The notes under the pieces are model-generated. The model did no database searches. It was not told the DNA's origin and was given only the letters and a program-made list of their open reading frames with translations. A program made the position numbers and the translations under genes. From positions 68,727 through 132,726 of the forward strand of contig NW_002476343.1 in NCBI RefSeq assembly GCF_000189635.1: 64,000 nucleotides of DNA. Direction: 5' to 3'. Shown here one piece after another: positions 35,702 to 47,292 of this stretch. Each line of letters starts with the position of its first letter. Positions within the stretch are counted from its first letter, which is position 1. Source of the stretch: Tetrahymena thermophila SB210 (lineage: Eukaryota > Ciliophora > Oligohymenophorea > Hymenostomatida > Tetrahymenidae).

Positions 35702-37846
35702 ATGAGTAAAAAATTGATTGCTTTTATAGCAGTGTTATACTTCTTAGAAGTTGCTTTCGCTGCTGATTGTGCTATTTGTAAATATAGCTCTACTGGTAAT
35801 GACACTGGTGCTGCATGTACCGACTGCCCTGTAGGAGAATGTACAACTGGAACTGGAACTATTGGAGCTGATAAAAGTGTATGTACTACTAAAGCATGTG
35901 CTAAAGGTAGCTATTCTAACTTAGGATTTGATACAAACGGATTAGGAGCTGGATGTAATGCTTGTAATCCAGGTACATCAACTGCAAATGCTTAAACTGT
36001 AGGTGATTCTTAAGATGCTTGCACTGCTAGACCATGCGCTAAGGGTAGCTATTCTGACTCAGGATTTGATACAAACGGATTAGGAGCTGGATGTATTGCT
36101 TGTAATTAAGGTACATCAACTGTAAATGCTTAAACTGTAGGTAATTCTTAAGATATTTGCACTCTTAAAGAATGTGCTAAAGGTAGCTATTCTGACTCAG
36201 GATTTGATACAAATGGATTAGGAGCTGGATGTAATGCTTGTAATCCAGGTACATCAACTGTAAATGCTTAAACTGTAGGTGATTCTTAAGATGCTTGCAC
36301 TGCTAGACCATGCGCTAAGGGTAGCTATTCTGACTCAGGATTTGATACAAACGGATTAGGAGCTGGATGTAATGCTTGTAATCCAGGTACATCAACTGCA
36401 AATGCTTAAACTGTAGGTGATTCTTAAGATGCTTGCACTGCTAGACCATGCGCTAAGGGTAGCTATTCTGACTCAGGATTTGATACAAACGGATTAGGAG
36501 CTGGATGTATTGCTTGTAATTAAGGTACATCAACTGTAAATGCTTAAACTGTAGGTAATTCTTAAGATATTTGCACTCTTAAAGAATGTGCTAAAGGTAG
36601 CTATTCTGACTCAGGATTTGATACAAACGGATTAGGAGCTGGATGTAATGCTTGTAATCTAGGTACATCAACTGCAAATGCTTAAACTGTAGGTGATTCT
36701 TAAGATGCTTGCACTGCTAGACCATGCGCTAAGGGTAGCTATTCTGACTCAGGATTTGATACAAACGGATTAGGAGCTGGATGTATTGCTTGTAATTAAG
36801 GTACATCAACTGTAAATGCTTAAACTGTAGGTAATTCTTAAGATATTTGCACTCTTAAAGAATGTGCTAAAGGTAGCTATTCTGACTCAGGATTTGATAC
36901 AAACGGATTAGGAGCTGGATGTAATGCTTGTAATCCAGGTACATCAACTGCAAATACTTAAACTGTAGGTGATTCTTAAGATGCTTGCACTGCTAGACCA
37001 TGCGCTAAGGGTAGCTATTCTGACTCAGGATTTGATACAAACGGATTAGGAGCTGGATGTATTGCTTGTAATTAAGGTACATCAACTGTAAATGCTTAAA
37101 CTGTAGGTAATTCTTAAGATGTTTGCACTCTTAAAGAATGTGCTAAAGGTAGCTATTCTGACTCAGGATTTGATACAAACGGATTAGGAGCTGGATGTAA
37201 TGCTTGTAATCCAGGTACATCAACTGTAAATGCTTAAACTGTAGGTGATTCTTAAGATGCTTGCACTGCTAGACCATGCGCTAAGGGTAGCTATTCTGAC
37301 TCAGGATTTGATACAAACGGATTAGGAGCTGGATGTAATGCTTGTAATCCAGGTTCATCAACTGTAAATGCTTAAACTGTAGGTGATTCTTAAGATGCTT
37401 GCACTGCTAGACCATGCGCTAAGGGTAGCTATTCTGACTCAGGATTTGATACAAACGGATTAGGAGCTGGATGTAATTCTTGTAATCCAGGTACATCAAC
37501 TGTAAATGCTTAAACTGTAGGTAATTCTTAAGATGTTTGTAATCTTACTCTTAAAGCATGTCCTGCTGGATAATATAGTGATTCATCTTTTGATACAGAT
37601 GGTAAAGGAGCAGGTTGTATTCAATGTGGTGCTAATACTTTTTCTACTCAAGGTGCTACTTCTTGTACTTCTTGCACTAATGATCGTACCTCTCCAGCTG
37701 GATCTACTGATGTCACTGCTTGTGTATGCCCATAAAGTAAATCTGGTCCAACAGATGGTATCAGTGTATGTTCTAATAGTACTACTAGTGGTTAAAAAAT
37801 CACTGTTTTTGTATCACTCATTTTTATTTTAATGTCTGTATTGTGA
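35702..37846 (+). CDS. immobilization antigen (SerH-like), 12-repeat variant
   Basis: One exon gives 714 residues. A signal peptide (MSKKLIAFIAVLYFLEVAFA) comes first, then a short Cys-rich head (CAICKYSSTGNDTG), then 12 tandem repeats of exactly 46 residues (138 bp; unit starts at 35897, 36035 and so on to 37415). Each unit has the form CAKGSYSDSGFDTNGLGAGC followed by xxC and a GTSTxNAQTVG stretch, with four Cys per unit. A non-repeated Cys-rich tail follows, with a hydrophobic C-terminal GPI signal (ITVFVSLIFILMSVL). These proteins form the GPI-anchored surface coat of Tetrahymena and switch with temperature and other conditions. The other three copies in this window have four repeats, so this one is expanded. 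Units alternate between two subtypes (ending ARP or LKE), showing duplication of two-unit blocks. Gln codons in the repeats are nearly all TAA. Confidence 0.93.
35897..37552 (+). repeat. 138-bp coding tandem repeat, 12 units
   Basis: The unit length is exactly 138 bp in all 12 copies. Most units are almost identical at the DNA level and differ at a few codons that define two subtypes: NAC-NPG...DSQDACTARP and IAC-NQG...NSQDICTLKE. The order is A B A A B A B A B A A, then a hybrid last unit. Confidence 0.95.
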
Positions 37847-37869
37847 TGCTAAAGGAAATAAACTATATT

Positions 37870-37916
37870 TTAATATTTTCAGTATAATCCGTGTTTATAC
37901 ATGTGTTGTTACTAAT
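37870..37916 (+). promoter_or_regulatory. conserved antigen 3'-UTR element, copy 1
   Basis: It contains gtgtttatacatgtgttgtt, matching gtgtttacacatgtgttgtt at the same distance after the stop codon in copies 2, 3 and 4. The acacatgtgt core can pair with itself. Conservation while neighbouring UTR bases drift suggests a role in mRNA 3'-end formation or stability. Confidence 0.55.
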
Positions 37917-40409
37917 TTTAACTCTAAAGTTTATTTCCAAAAGATATTTTTTAAAAGCAATAAATCATGAAACCTTATTTATTTACCTTACCCAATAGAA
38001 TTTGGTATATTAAAAAATTATATATTATATTTCATAACAAACTACAAATACCCATACAAATATACAGATTTTATATAAAATTCAATATTTAATAACATCA
38101 CCCTCTCTTTATTTAAGTGGTTATATTTTTTATTGGAGAGAATCATAATAATTTATAATTATTTCCTTGATTTTTATAGAATTTTAAACTAACTTATACA
38201 TTTAATCTTAATTTTTAAATATTCCAGAGATTAATAAACTTATTATTTTAGATAAGGTCAGGTATTCTCAATAGTGTGAGATCACAAATATAAGCAGTCC
38301 AGTCCTGGCATTTGAATTTCCTACTCTTTTAGCCATTCTATAGTTTACTTCCCTGTGTGAAAGCTAGCATTCCCATGCTAAAATATAGTCTTTTTAACTA
38401 ACTATTTATTACAATTTTCTTAAAATTATTCTAATACTTCATTGTATTTTTCTTAAATGATACTGTTATTTAATCTTTAAATATATAGAGGACCTGCTAA
38501 ATATGAAAAAAATCCTCAAATCTTTACCTTTAACAGAAATTTAATCCTCTTTTCATATAATTCTGGTGTGATACTCTTTTTTTCTCACTTATAAGAATAT
38601 TTTACAGATTGCAGTAGCTTGATTCATCATCACTCTTCATGATGCTTTTCATTTACCATTAAACCTGAATCATTTAATGTTAATCTAATCTAATCTCTAC
38701 TTATATTTTATTAGTTTATTATATAATAAAATTTGAGAACATTAACTCACTCAAATAACCATCTATATATTTCACTTTACTCAAAAAATCGAATAAGTTC
38801 TTTATCTAAAATTTTGCTAGAAAAGCAAGTATATTCGAAATTGCTTATTTCAAGTATAAATTAAATGAAAAACTTATTATAAAATTTTGTGTAATATTTA
38901 TTGATGAAGAAATAGTGTAACAAAATACTTTAATTTATAAAATATAGATAACGCCAGAATAAATAAAGACGTTAGTATAATAAATACTTTTGATAAATTA
39001 ATATAATAAACTCAATAAAAATATAAATCTAAATGTAAATCTATATAAATTAATTAAAAACCACATAAAATTTCATTAAAAAATCATTTATTTGATTTTA
39101 TTACGAAAAATTAAACATAACTAACGCTTTATATATTTATATGTGTAAATTCCTTTATTTAATATATTCATAAACTGGAAACTAAAAATTGGTTTATCTA
39201 TTTTATTTACAAATTAAAAAAATTCAAAAATCTATCAAAGATACTCTCTTAAATCATTAGTTTAAAAAAATCTTCTTCCCCATTTTTAAAGCCATAATAA
39301 CATTAGAATATTTAACTATTATAAAACATTATTTAATAACATTTTATGTCTTAATGAATAAGATAAAAATTTCAAAAAAATAAGAAATTCAGTTTGAATG
39401 ATTATTTTACCAGATTCAATTTCTAGAATCTTAATAACTTAAATGTACTTTTGAAAGTAAAAAGAAATGAAATCTTAAAAACAAAAACATTTTTTATTTG
39501 TTATAATCTGCTTTAAAAAAGTACAATTAATGGTATTTTTTGAAAATATTTTAAATCTTATTGAGATTAATCTTCAAATTTAGTTAAAAAAATTTTATTT
39601 TTAATAAAAGCTAGAAATAATTCCAAATTTTCAAAAAAAGTCAGAATTATGCTAAAAAATGGCTTACACTTTTAAATATTTTAAAATTAATTCTTTACGC
39701 ATATTTTAATATTTGAAAGTCTTTACAGATTACATATTTAAATTTTAAACTAAAATAAAAAATTTTCGTCTATACCATTTGTGCGTTTTTTATTATTATT
39801 TATATCTATAAAATAGACAATTTGAGTAAATAAATATACTACTAAGTGTAATTATTGCTAGAATAAATTAAGAAATAATAGATAAAAATCTCAAATAAAT
39901 ATTAAATCCATAATTAAAATTAATTCACGTAAATATTAATTAGTCAATTTGTAAAGTTTCTTCAAAATTATTCAGTAATTTAATCAGTAACTTAAAATAT
40001 TTCGATTTGATTTTTTAAATTTTTGGTAGAAGATTTTTATTTTTTGTACTATTTTTATCTTGATAAAAGTAAATATATTAGTTTTCAAACCCTAAAGCAA
40101 AAATAGATAGTTAGTCAGTCAATCAGAAAACCCTATTTTTTATCAATTTCTTTATTGAAAGTAAGTGAATTCATTTAAAATGTTTTAAAAAGATTATCTT
40201 ATTTATTAGATGAGAATATTTAACAGCCAATAAGAATATACAAAAATTAATTATCTTTATATTAAAATTTACGAATACCTTTATATATTTAGGAATAGTA
40301 AATAAGTAAAGTAAGTATTGATTAAAGTAAATAATTAAATCCCACTTTATTTGAAATATTACAATTTTTGAAAATATATCTAAATAGAAATAAACAGGGA
40401 ATTAGATAG

Positions 40410-40557
40410 ATACTCAATCAATTAAAATAAATCGACTATTTTAAGAAGTGGTTGACACTCAAATACTTATTAATAATTAATAAACTAAATTATAAATAAT
40501 AACTACTTAAATTAAAAATACCAACTAATTAAATTACTAAGCCTTAAACATTAGTAA
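40410..40557 (+). promoter_or_regulatory. conserved antigen-gene promoter-proximal element, copy 2
   Basis: Same element as before antigen gene 1 (aatcgactattttaagaagt, ggttgacactcaaatac, cattagtaaATG), at the same distance from the start codon. Confidence 0.65.
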
Positions 40558-41607
40558 ATGAATAAAAAATTATTTGCTTTTATAGCAATTTTATGCTTCT
40601 TAGAAGTTGCTCTCACTTATAATCCATGTGCTATTTGTACATATAGTCCTACTGGCGATGACGCAAATGGCGCATGTGTCAGCTGCCCTCCTGGAGAATG
40701 TACCAATGCAACTGGAATTGCTGGATCTAGTCCTAGTGTATGTACTACTAAAGCATGTGTTTAAGGATATTATAGCGCAACAGGTTTTGATACAGACGGA
40801 GCTGGAAGTGGATGTGTTGCTTGTACTTCTGGTACATCAACTCCTAGTACTTAAACTGCAGGAATATCATAATCTGTTTGTACTGTTACTCTTAAGGCCT
40901 GTGCTAAAGGTAGTTTTTCTGCCTCAGGATTTGATACAGACGGAGCTGGAACTGGATGTACTCCTTGTACTGCTGGTACATCAACTCCTAATACTTAAAC
41001 TATAGGAACAGCTTAATCTGTTTGCACTCTTAAGGCCTGTGCTAAAGGTAGCTTTTCTGCCTCAGGATTTGATACAGACGGAGCTGGAACTGGATGCACT
41101 GCTTGTACTACCGGAACATCAACTACTAGCACTTAAACTGTAGGAACTGCTTAATCTGTTTGCACTCTTAAGGCCTGTGCTAAAGGTAGTTTTTCTGCCT
41201 CAGGATTTGATACAGATGGAGCTGGAACTGGATGTATTGCTTGTACTGCTGGAACATCAACTCCTAACACTTAAACTGTAGGAACAGGCTAATCTGTTTG
41301 TAGTGTTACTCTTAAGGCATGTGCTGCTGGATCATATAGTGCTTCAGGTTTTGATACAGACGGTAATGGAGCAGGTTGTACTTAATGTGCAGCTAATACT
41401 TACTCTGCTTAAAGTGCTACTTCTTGTATTTCTTGCACTAATAATCGTACCTCTCCTGCTGGATCTACTGCTGTCACTGCTTGCGTATGCCCATCAGGAA
41501 CAACTGGTTCTACAGATGGTGTTAGTACATGTTCTGATAATACTACTAGTGGTTAAAAAATCACTGTTTTTGTATCTCTCATTTTTATTTTAATGTCTTT
41601 ATTCTGA
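40558..41607 (+). CDS. immobilization antigen (SerH-like), 4-repeat copy
   Basis: A single exon of 349 residues. It has a signal peptide (MNKKLFAFIAILCFLEVALT), a Cys-rich head (NPCAICTYSPTGDDANGAC), four repeats of the CAKGSFSASGFDTDGAGTGC type with CTAC and GTSTPNTQTVG segments, then the shared Cys-rich tail (CAANTYSAQSATSC, CTNNRTSPAGSTAVTACVC) and a hydrophobic GPI-signal end (ITVFVSLIFILMSLF). Size and layout are those of classical SerH antigens. It is very close to copy 3, differing at few positions outside the repeats. Repeat lengths are 46 or 48 residues because some units end with VTLKA and others with LKA. The gene lies on the same strand as the other three copies, at no fixed spacing. 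Confidence 0.94.
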
Positions 41608-41642
41608 AACTAAAAGAAATAAACTATACTTTAATATTTTTA

Positions 41643-41682
41643 GTATGATTCGTGTTTACACATGTGTTGTTACTGATTTTAA
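41643..41682 (+). promoter_or_regulatory. conserved antigen 3'-UTR element, copy 2
   Basis: Contains gtgtttacacatgtgttgtt about 45 bases after the stop codon, as in the other copies. Confidence 0.55.
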
Positions 41683-41950
41683 TTCTTAAGTTTATTTTCA
41701 AAAGAAGATATTTTAAAAGCAAAAAATCATAAAACCTAATTTTTATTAATTTTTTATTGCTGATAAGCAAGCTTAGACTATTTATTCCATAATTTTTTCT
41801 ATTTAAAAAATTGTTAAATCAAATAGTTATAAATGCACAATATTTATGAAGTTGTATAATTTATCAAAATATTAAATAATTGGATAAGCGTTTTTATCTT
41901 TTAATTTATTTGCCAATTTCGAAACCCACTCCGAAACCTATTTTTAATTC

Positions 41951-41953
41951 TAT

Positions 41954-42016
<63 letters not shown>

Positions 42017-42018
42017 TA
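41951..42018. repeat. (TTTA)n microsatellite
   Basis: About 17 uninterrupted tetramer copies. The equivalent site in block 3 (about 56961-56976) has only about four, so it changes length quickly. Confidence 0.95.
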
Positions 42019-42364
42019 CTTATAATAAACTTTTAATCTAATCAAATGTTTATGGACAAGTAACTAAATAAACTTCTCTAAAATAGCAATTCTGTAAAAA
42101 AATACATATGTATTAGAAGGTAATATAAAACATTCTACAAAATGTTTTTTATTTTATTTTAAATACAATTTAATGTGGTAAACTTACGAATTTAAGATAT
42201 AAGATATAACTAATTATAATTTCTTATATATTTGAGAGAGTTCAATGTTTTTTATTAATAGAAATTTTTTCATTTTATTTTATTAGTCAAAGTAAAATTT
42301 ATTAAAAATTGGAAGGTATTTTACAGAGTTAAGGTTTCACTCAATAAATATGATTGATAGAGAT

Positions 42365-42790
42365 CGATTATGATGTATGGTACCAGATGCAAACTAATCA
42401 TTAATAAATTTAGAGCTAGCAACATGAATATGTACTTGCAAGTCGAGCTATTCATTTTCCAAAACTTTTATCTGCATATTTTTCAGCATAAAACTAAGCA
42501 TCCTTGTTAAGAAGCTATAAGGACTAACAGGTACACTAGCATATCCTGAATTTCAGACGCAGATTTTTATCAAGACTTAGTTAAGTATAATTTTTAGCAT
42601 AGAATTTACAGCAGGTGAAATTAGAAGTATTTTAGACCATTTTCACAACTTTTACAAATGGTATTCTCCATAAAAGTTGAATATTAACTTACACTACATT
42701 AAGTGCAAATAGAGCTTATAGATTTACTTGAATATGTTCCTGCTGGGCTAGCAGTACATTTATCAGAAGCTTTAAATTAAGCTGTTTGTA
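42365..42790 (-). pseudogene. Cys-rich surface-protein gene remnant, copy A
   Basis: On the minus strand from about 42790, a frame related to the copy at 57310-57750 encodes CTA-x-PAGTYSSKSISSIC. A Cys codon of the CTAC motif is changed to Ser (tgctagccca). Downstream bits such as the QAGKYADKSF-type and CKSCENG-type segments survive only in shifted frames. There is no start codon and no long frame. It lies in the same place after antigen gene 2 as copy B does after antigen gene 3. Confidence 0.6.
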
Positions 42791-45359
42791 ATATCCTTAA
42801 AATTATATAATAAATTTTGCAAAAAAGTATATATTTTACCTTAATTTTTTTTAATTTTACAAAATATTATGAAATATAAATTAATAAAAAAAAATATTAA
42901 ATAAATTAGATTTCTTATGAAATAATTTTAAGTTTTTGATTTCATTAGTTCAAGAAATTAATTTTAATTTTATTTAAATTTCATCTATCAAAGTGGGTAT
43001 GGGATAATAAAGGCACCTTTATATTAAGGGTAAAATTTTTACAAAAAATAATTTTTTAAAGCAAACTGGGTATACAAAAAATAAAAGTATTTCAGTAAAT
43101 TCATTTGTAAAATAATTATTCTAGAATAGCTTTTAGAATAATAATAAAAATTATATAAATCATAAAGTCAAAAATTTATTTAATTTTAGTTTGTTTAGGT
43201 TTTAAATATATAGTTTTTATAGACTTAGAAATTGAAATATGTGTAAATAATTAATCTTACAATTGATAAAGTGTTAAAAATTTTTATTTTAGTTATTTTT
43301 TGTTTTTTAAACTTGATTTCAATAAAAAGTAATCTGGCAATATTTAGTGTAATTAATTATTAACCTAACTTTTTTGAATATTTGGAATTATTTCTATTAT
43401 TAATAAAAATAAACTTTCTATAACTAAACTTGAAAATTAATTAAGGTATAAAAAAGTATATTTAGTAACTTTTCAGATATATCTGATATTTAATTTATTT
43501 GAAAAATGCCAATAAAATTTAAAATATTTTTTAAAAAATGACATTAAAGTTTATAATTTTTTAGAGAAATTTATAATAATTAAATAATTTGATGTTTCTT
43601 TGTAGGCAAGAAAATTTTTTCAAAAGATTATTTAATAGTATTTCAATAGTTTCCTAAATTGATGATCATTTTGAGCATTTTTAATAGATTTTTGAATTTG
43701 AACTCATATATTATTCATCAAATAGATCAATTTTTAAGTCTAAAAATATATAAGTTATTAGATTTTATACATATAAATTATAAAGTGTAATGTTAAATTG
43801 TAATTATTAGTAATAAAATCTAAAAAGAGAGATGTTAATATAATTATAGTGGTTTATAATTAATTAATATCAACTTATCGTTTAGACTTGTTATTTTGAT
43901 GATTATTTGATATATTAAAAGTCTAAAAATAATATCTTTGATGAATTGAGAAATATATTACCAAATTAAAAATCTAACTAGAATCTTTTTTAATTATTAC
44001 ATTTACAACTAGTTTTAAAAGGAAAATATCTTGTTTATATAGAATATGAAGTAATACTAACTAAAAACATTAATAGAAAACTTAACTGTTTTCAATATTT
44101 TTTGAATTGAAATTAGATAATAAATAAATAGAGGATTTTTAAAAAATTTTAATATTTCTAAATCAGGATTTTTAAGTAGTAACTAAATCTGTAATAGAAA
44201 GAAAAATAGTTTTTAATTATAAAAAAGAAAAAATCATCGATTTTTTTTTTTTAAGATGAAATAAAAATAAGAAACATTTTTTGAATACAAATGAATAACT
44301 TTATTAAAGAAAATTTGATTAATTGATTTATTTTATTCAATAAGAGACTTGAAATAAATAAGGTAAATAATAATATGAAAGATTAAAAATAGAAATTTTC
44401 TTAAATCTAATAAAAAGGAGTAAAAAAAATGTTTATTTAAAGTAAAAGATATTAATTATAAGTTAATTTTGGGTAAAATATTTTTATTTTTATCTAATTA
44501 ATAAATTAAAAAATAAAATTTAATTAACACCTAAAAATAAATTATTGATAAAAAATAATTTTCTTCATTTTTTGTATCCTTAGAAAATATGTTTGATCTT
44601 TTAGTTAGAAATAATAACATCATTTATATTTCATAGTATTTACTTTTACTTTCAAAAATAATAAAAGACTTTTCAAATTAATTACATCTTCATTTATAGT
44701 AAATAGAATTATGGAAAGAATTCTGAAGAATTTTATTTTTAATTAAAAAAGACAATCACAGCTAGTTACAAATTGCTTTTTAATATAATTCTGATGCATA
44801 TAATTATCAGAAACAATCAAAAGTATTTTTATCACAAAACCAAAAGATTATACTAACTTCAAAATATTAAAAGAAATAAGAAGAAAACATTAACTAAAAA
44901 ATGTTTTTTTAAATAATATTTTTATAATTCTGTTATTTTTAGTCATAAGCATTCGTAATTAGTAAAAGATCCAATCAAATTTTTAAATATATGCAAAGAA
45001 TAATTAATATCAATTAATAATTGATGAAAAAGTTGTTGCATTGATCTGATAAGCATCCAATCAAATAAATTTCTTTACTTATAAATCCTGAAATTATATT
45101 ATCAACAGCAATATATTATTAAAGATTTTTCTAGGTAAAAGAGTAATTTATTTATTTATTGTTTGTTTGTTTGATTAATTTTTTTTCTTTTATGTTTTGT
45201 GTAAATCTTTTCATATATTTATTTGAACAAAAATCACGAGCTATTAAATATTTAAATTTATCCTTATTTTTAATAGAAAAAACCTTCATAAATAGAAAAA
45301 TTTGGGATTTATGAAAAAAATATTAATAATTGATTTGAAAATAATAATAAAGTAAAACG
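42791..45359. other. AT-rich region, mostly right arm upstream of protease-like gene
   Basis: No gene is seen. From about 43190 it is the inverted counterpart of the 31.9-34.4 kb region. Confidence 0.6.
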
Positions 45360-46442
45360 ATGAATTAAAGAAAAAACAATTTAAATCTTATAATAGCATC
45401 AGTAGTAATAATACTTGGATGCAGTTAAGCTTTTGCTTCTAAAGTTACTATACCCTTGAAGTAGAACAAAGACGGAGCTATTTTCTTTCCAGTATAGTAT
45501 GGATCTTAAAAATGTGAAGTCAATGTCTTTCCTGTATTTAATCAAGACTGCTATAACATTATTTCTAGTTCTTCACACTAAACTAACCTCTGTGGAGCTT
45601 AATATATAGGCGTTGATAGTTATACTAATTAACCTAACTACTCTACTGAATTTTAATTAGGTAATGTTAAGGCAAATCTATTATTTGTTAGCCCCGACAA
45701 TGAATAGATAGAAAAAAGATAACTTTGCTTTTCTTATTAGCAGTTTAAATAAGACAATGTTATTGTTGAATTATTTGAAGACAAACTTATTTAGAATCAA
45801 ATAACGTATATTAACTTAAATAGTACAACTTTGTAAAATGTTGGAGATGATATGATTGTTGGAAGTCTTGAAATAGGAGAGCCAGATGCATCTTTGATTA
45901 AATAAGATTATTCTTTTGTTGAATTGGCAGTCTACACTATTCCTGATAAACAATTTTACAGTTCTTATTGCAGAGGCGCTGTCTATTCAGGCTATCCACT
46001 AGGAGCTCACGTTTATGCACATTTTAACATAGATTCTCCATTCACTTAACTTCCAAGTGAATCTGTAAATCAAATCCTTAAAATATTCGACTAAGATAAT
46101 ATTAAATACAGAGTTATATAAGTTGCAACTTCTAAGCACGCTGATATTGTTTTATCATCTGTTGATAAATTATAACCTCTATATATCTACCTCTAACGTA
46201 GGTATGGAAAGATTTACACAATTACCCTATAACCTTATTAACTTTACAGACAATTACGCAGTGGCGAATATTAGCTATTAATTTAATAATAATCAGATGA
46301 CCTTAATTATATTGCATTTGGTAACACAATATTTGACACTTATTATCTTGGATTTGATTTTTAAAATCACTCAGTTCAAATAGTAGAAAAAGCCTAAAAA
46401 CAAAAAACATCAAACTTTAGAGGGTCTTAAATAATGTAATGA
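43190..46442 (+). repeat. right arm of large inverted segmental duplication
   Basis: Matches the reverse complement of 30782-34440 in order. It contains the intact version of the protease-like gene. Confidence 0.75.
45360..46442 (+). CDS. secreted pepsin-like (A1 fold) protein, probably catalytically dead
   Basis: One exon of 360 residues ends at TGA 46440-46442. It has a signal peptide (MNQRKNNLNLIIASVVIILG...), then an N-lobe start (VTIPLKQNKDGAIFFPVQYG) as in pepsin-like proteases. Where the first catalytic DTGS is expected the sequence is FPVFNQDCYNIISSS, so that motif is missing. The second site region is HFNIDSPFTQLPSESV near residue 225: it keeps an Asp but lacks the following Gly-Thr. 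The C-terminal family hallmark is clear (IAFGNTIFDTYYLGFDFQNH, matching the GNxFLRxYYxxFD pattern). It therefore has the fold but probably not the activity. It may be a binding or storage protein, or an inhibitor-like surface protein. A frameshifted sister copy lies in inverted orientation at 30782-31856. Confidence 0.82.
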
Positions 46443-46530
46443 AAAACTAATATAAAATTTATATGATATTTTTGGAACTGTTTAGTATCATTTTAACTTA
46501 TATATTAGTATAATTTTATATAAAATAAAA

Positions 46531-46563
<33 letters not shown>

Positions 46564-47292
46564 ATATATATATTTGAATAGCCATCTTTTATTTTCAACA
46601 TCATTACGAATATTTTAAGATTCTATTTTTAATTTCAAAGACATTTATTTGACTTATCTCATATAAATAATAAGATTTCCAAATGTATGTAATTTTAAAT
46701 TTAATTTCTTTATTAGATTTCTAATTTTTATTTTTTCATTAAATTTTGAAAGATTTCTTCTTTTTTTTGTTTAAATCCTAACTAAATTTTGTATAGATTC
46801 GTTTAATTTGTAGGGTTTAAATATTTTTATTGCATTTTAGTTATGACAAACAAATTATTTAATGTTAAATATATAATTTTCGAAGGCAACTGTTATCTTA
46901 ATGAATATAAACTGAGCTATTATTAAAAATTCATGCAATATAAATTTAAATCAAGAAGAGTTATAAAGAGACAACACAAAATAAATATTTTTTTATTTTA
47001 TAATTTAATATACTGAAGAAAAAAAATAATACAAAATTGATAATTAATTATAAACACAAATAATGCAATTTTATTATTTTATCATTAAATTTAATAAATA
47101 ATTATAATATGATATGTACTCTTCTTTAAAGAGGGTCGGGTCCAAATATAACTTATTTCTAAATTTTACTCTCATATCAAGAAAATTGAAAGGGGTTTCC
47201 AAAATTTTTACAATAACAATAGTAGAACACTTAAAGTTATTAAATTTCCATAAATTTAAATTGATATTTAATAATTTTCAAAATAAAAATCA
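46443..47292. other. intergenic
   Basis: AT-rich, with an (AAAT)n tract of about eight units at 46528-46561. A 60-codon frame at 47114-47296 has slightly less AT-biased codons but no recognisable product, and it overlaps the proposed start of the LRR gene. Confidence 0.5.

Larger units (their letters stand above)
32930..37960 (+). repeat. antigen-gene duplication block, copy 1
   Basis: The upstream stretch, the gene and the first part of the 3' flank can be followed in the same order in copies 2 (about 38790-42880), 3 (about 53000-57860) and 4 (about 58690-63620). Divergence from copies 2-4 is larger than among those three. The limits are by-eye estimates. Confidence 0.7.
37847..40557. other. 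intergenic with antigen 3' flank and block-2 upstream region
   Basis: The first 110 bases are the conserved antigen 3' flank. From about 38790 the sequence is the upstream block shared with copies 3 and 4. In between, 38258-38403 is a locally GC-richer unique stretch with short hairpins ending in a T run; no gene is recognised there. Confidence 0.55.
38790..42880 (+). repeat. antigen-gene duplication block, copy 2
   Basis: Nearly collinear with 53750-57860 (copy 3), both upstream and downstream of the gene. Divergence from copy 3 is very low in the last 1.5 kb upstream. Confidence 0.8.

Noticed and set aside
38630-38700. C/D-box snoRNA
   Set aside because: An atgatgc and a cctga are present at plausible spacing, but box C is imperfect and there is no closing stem.
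40607-41005. Second-frame ORF inside antigen gene 2 (similar ones at 37533, 41303, 55605, 56043, 56376, 61896 and 62598)
   Set aside because: Leu/Val-rich shadow frames produced by the repeat codons of the real frame; the same shadow appears in every antigen copy.
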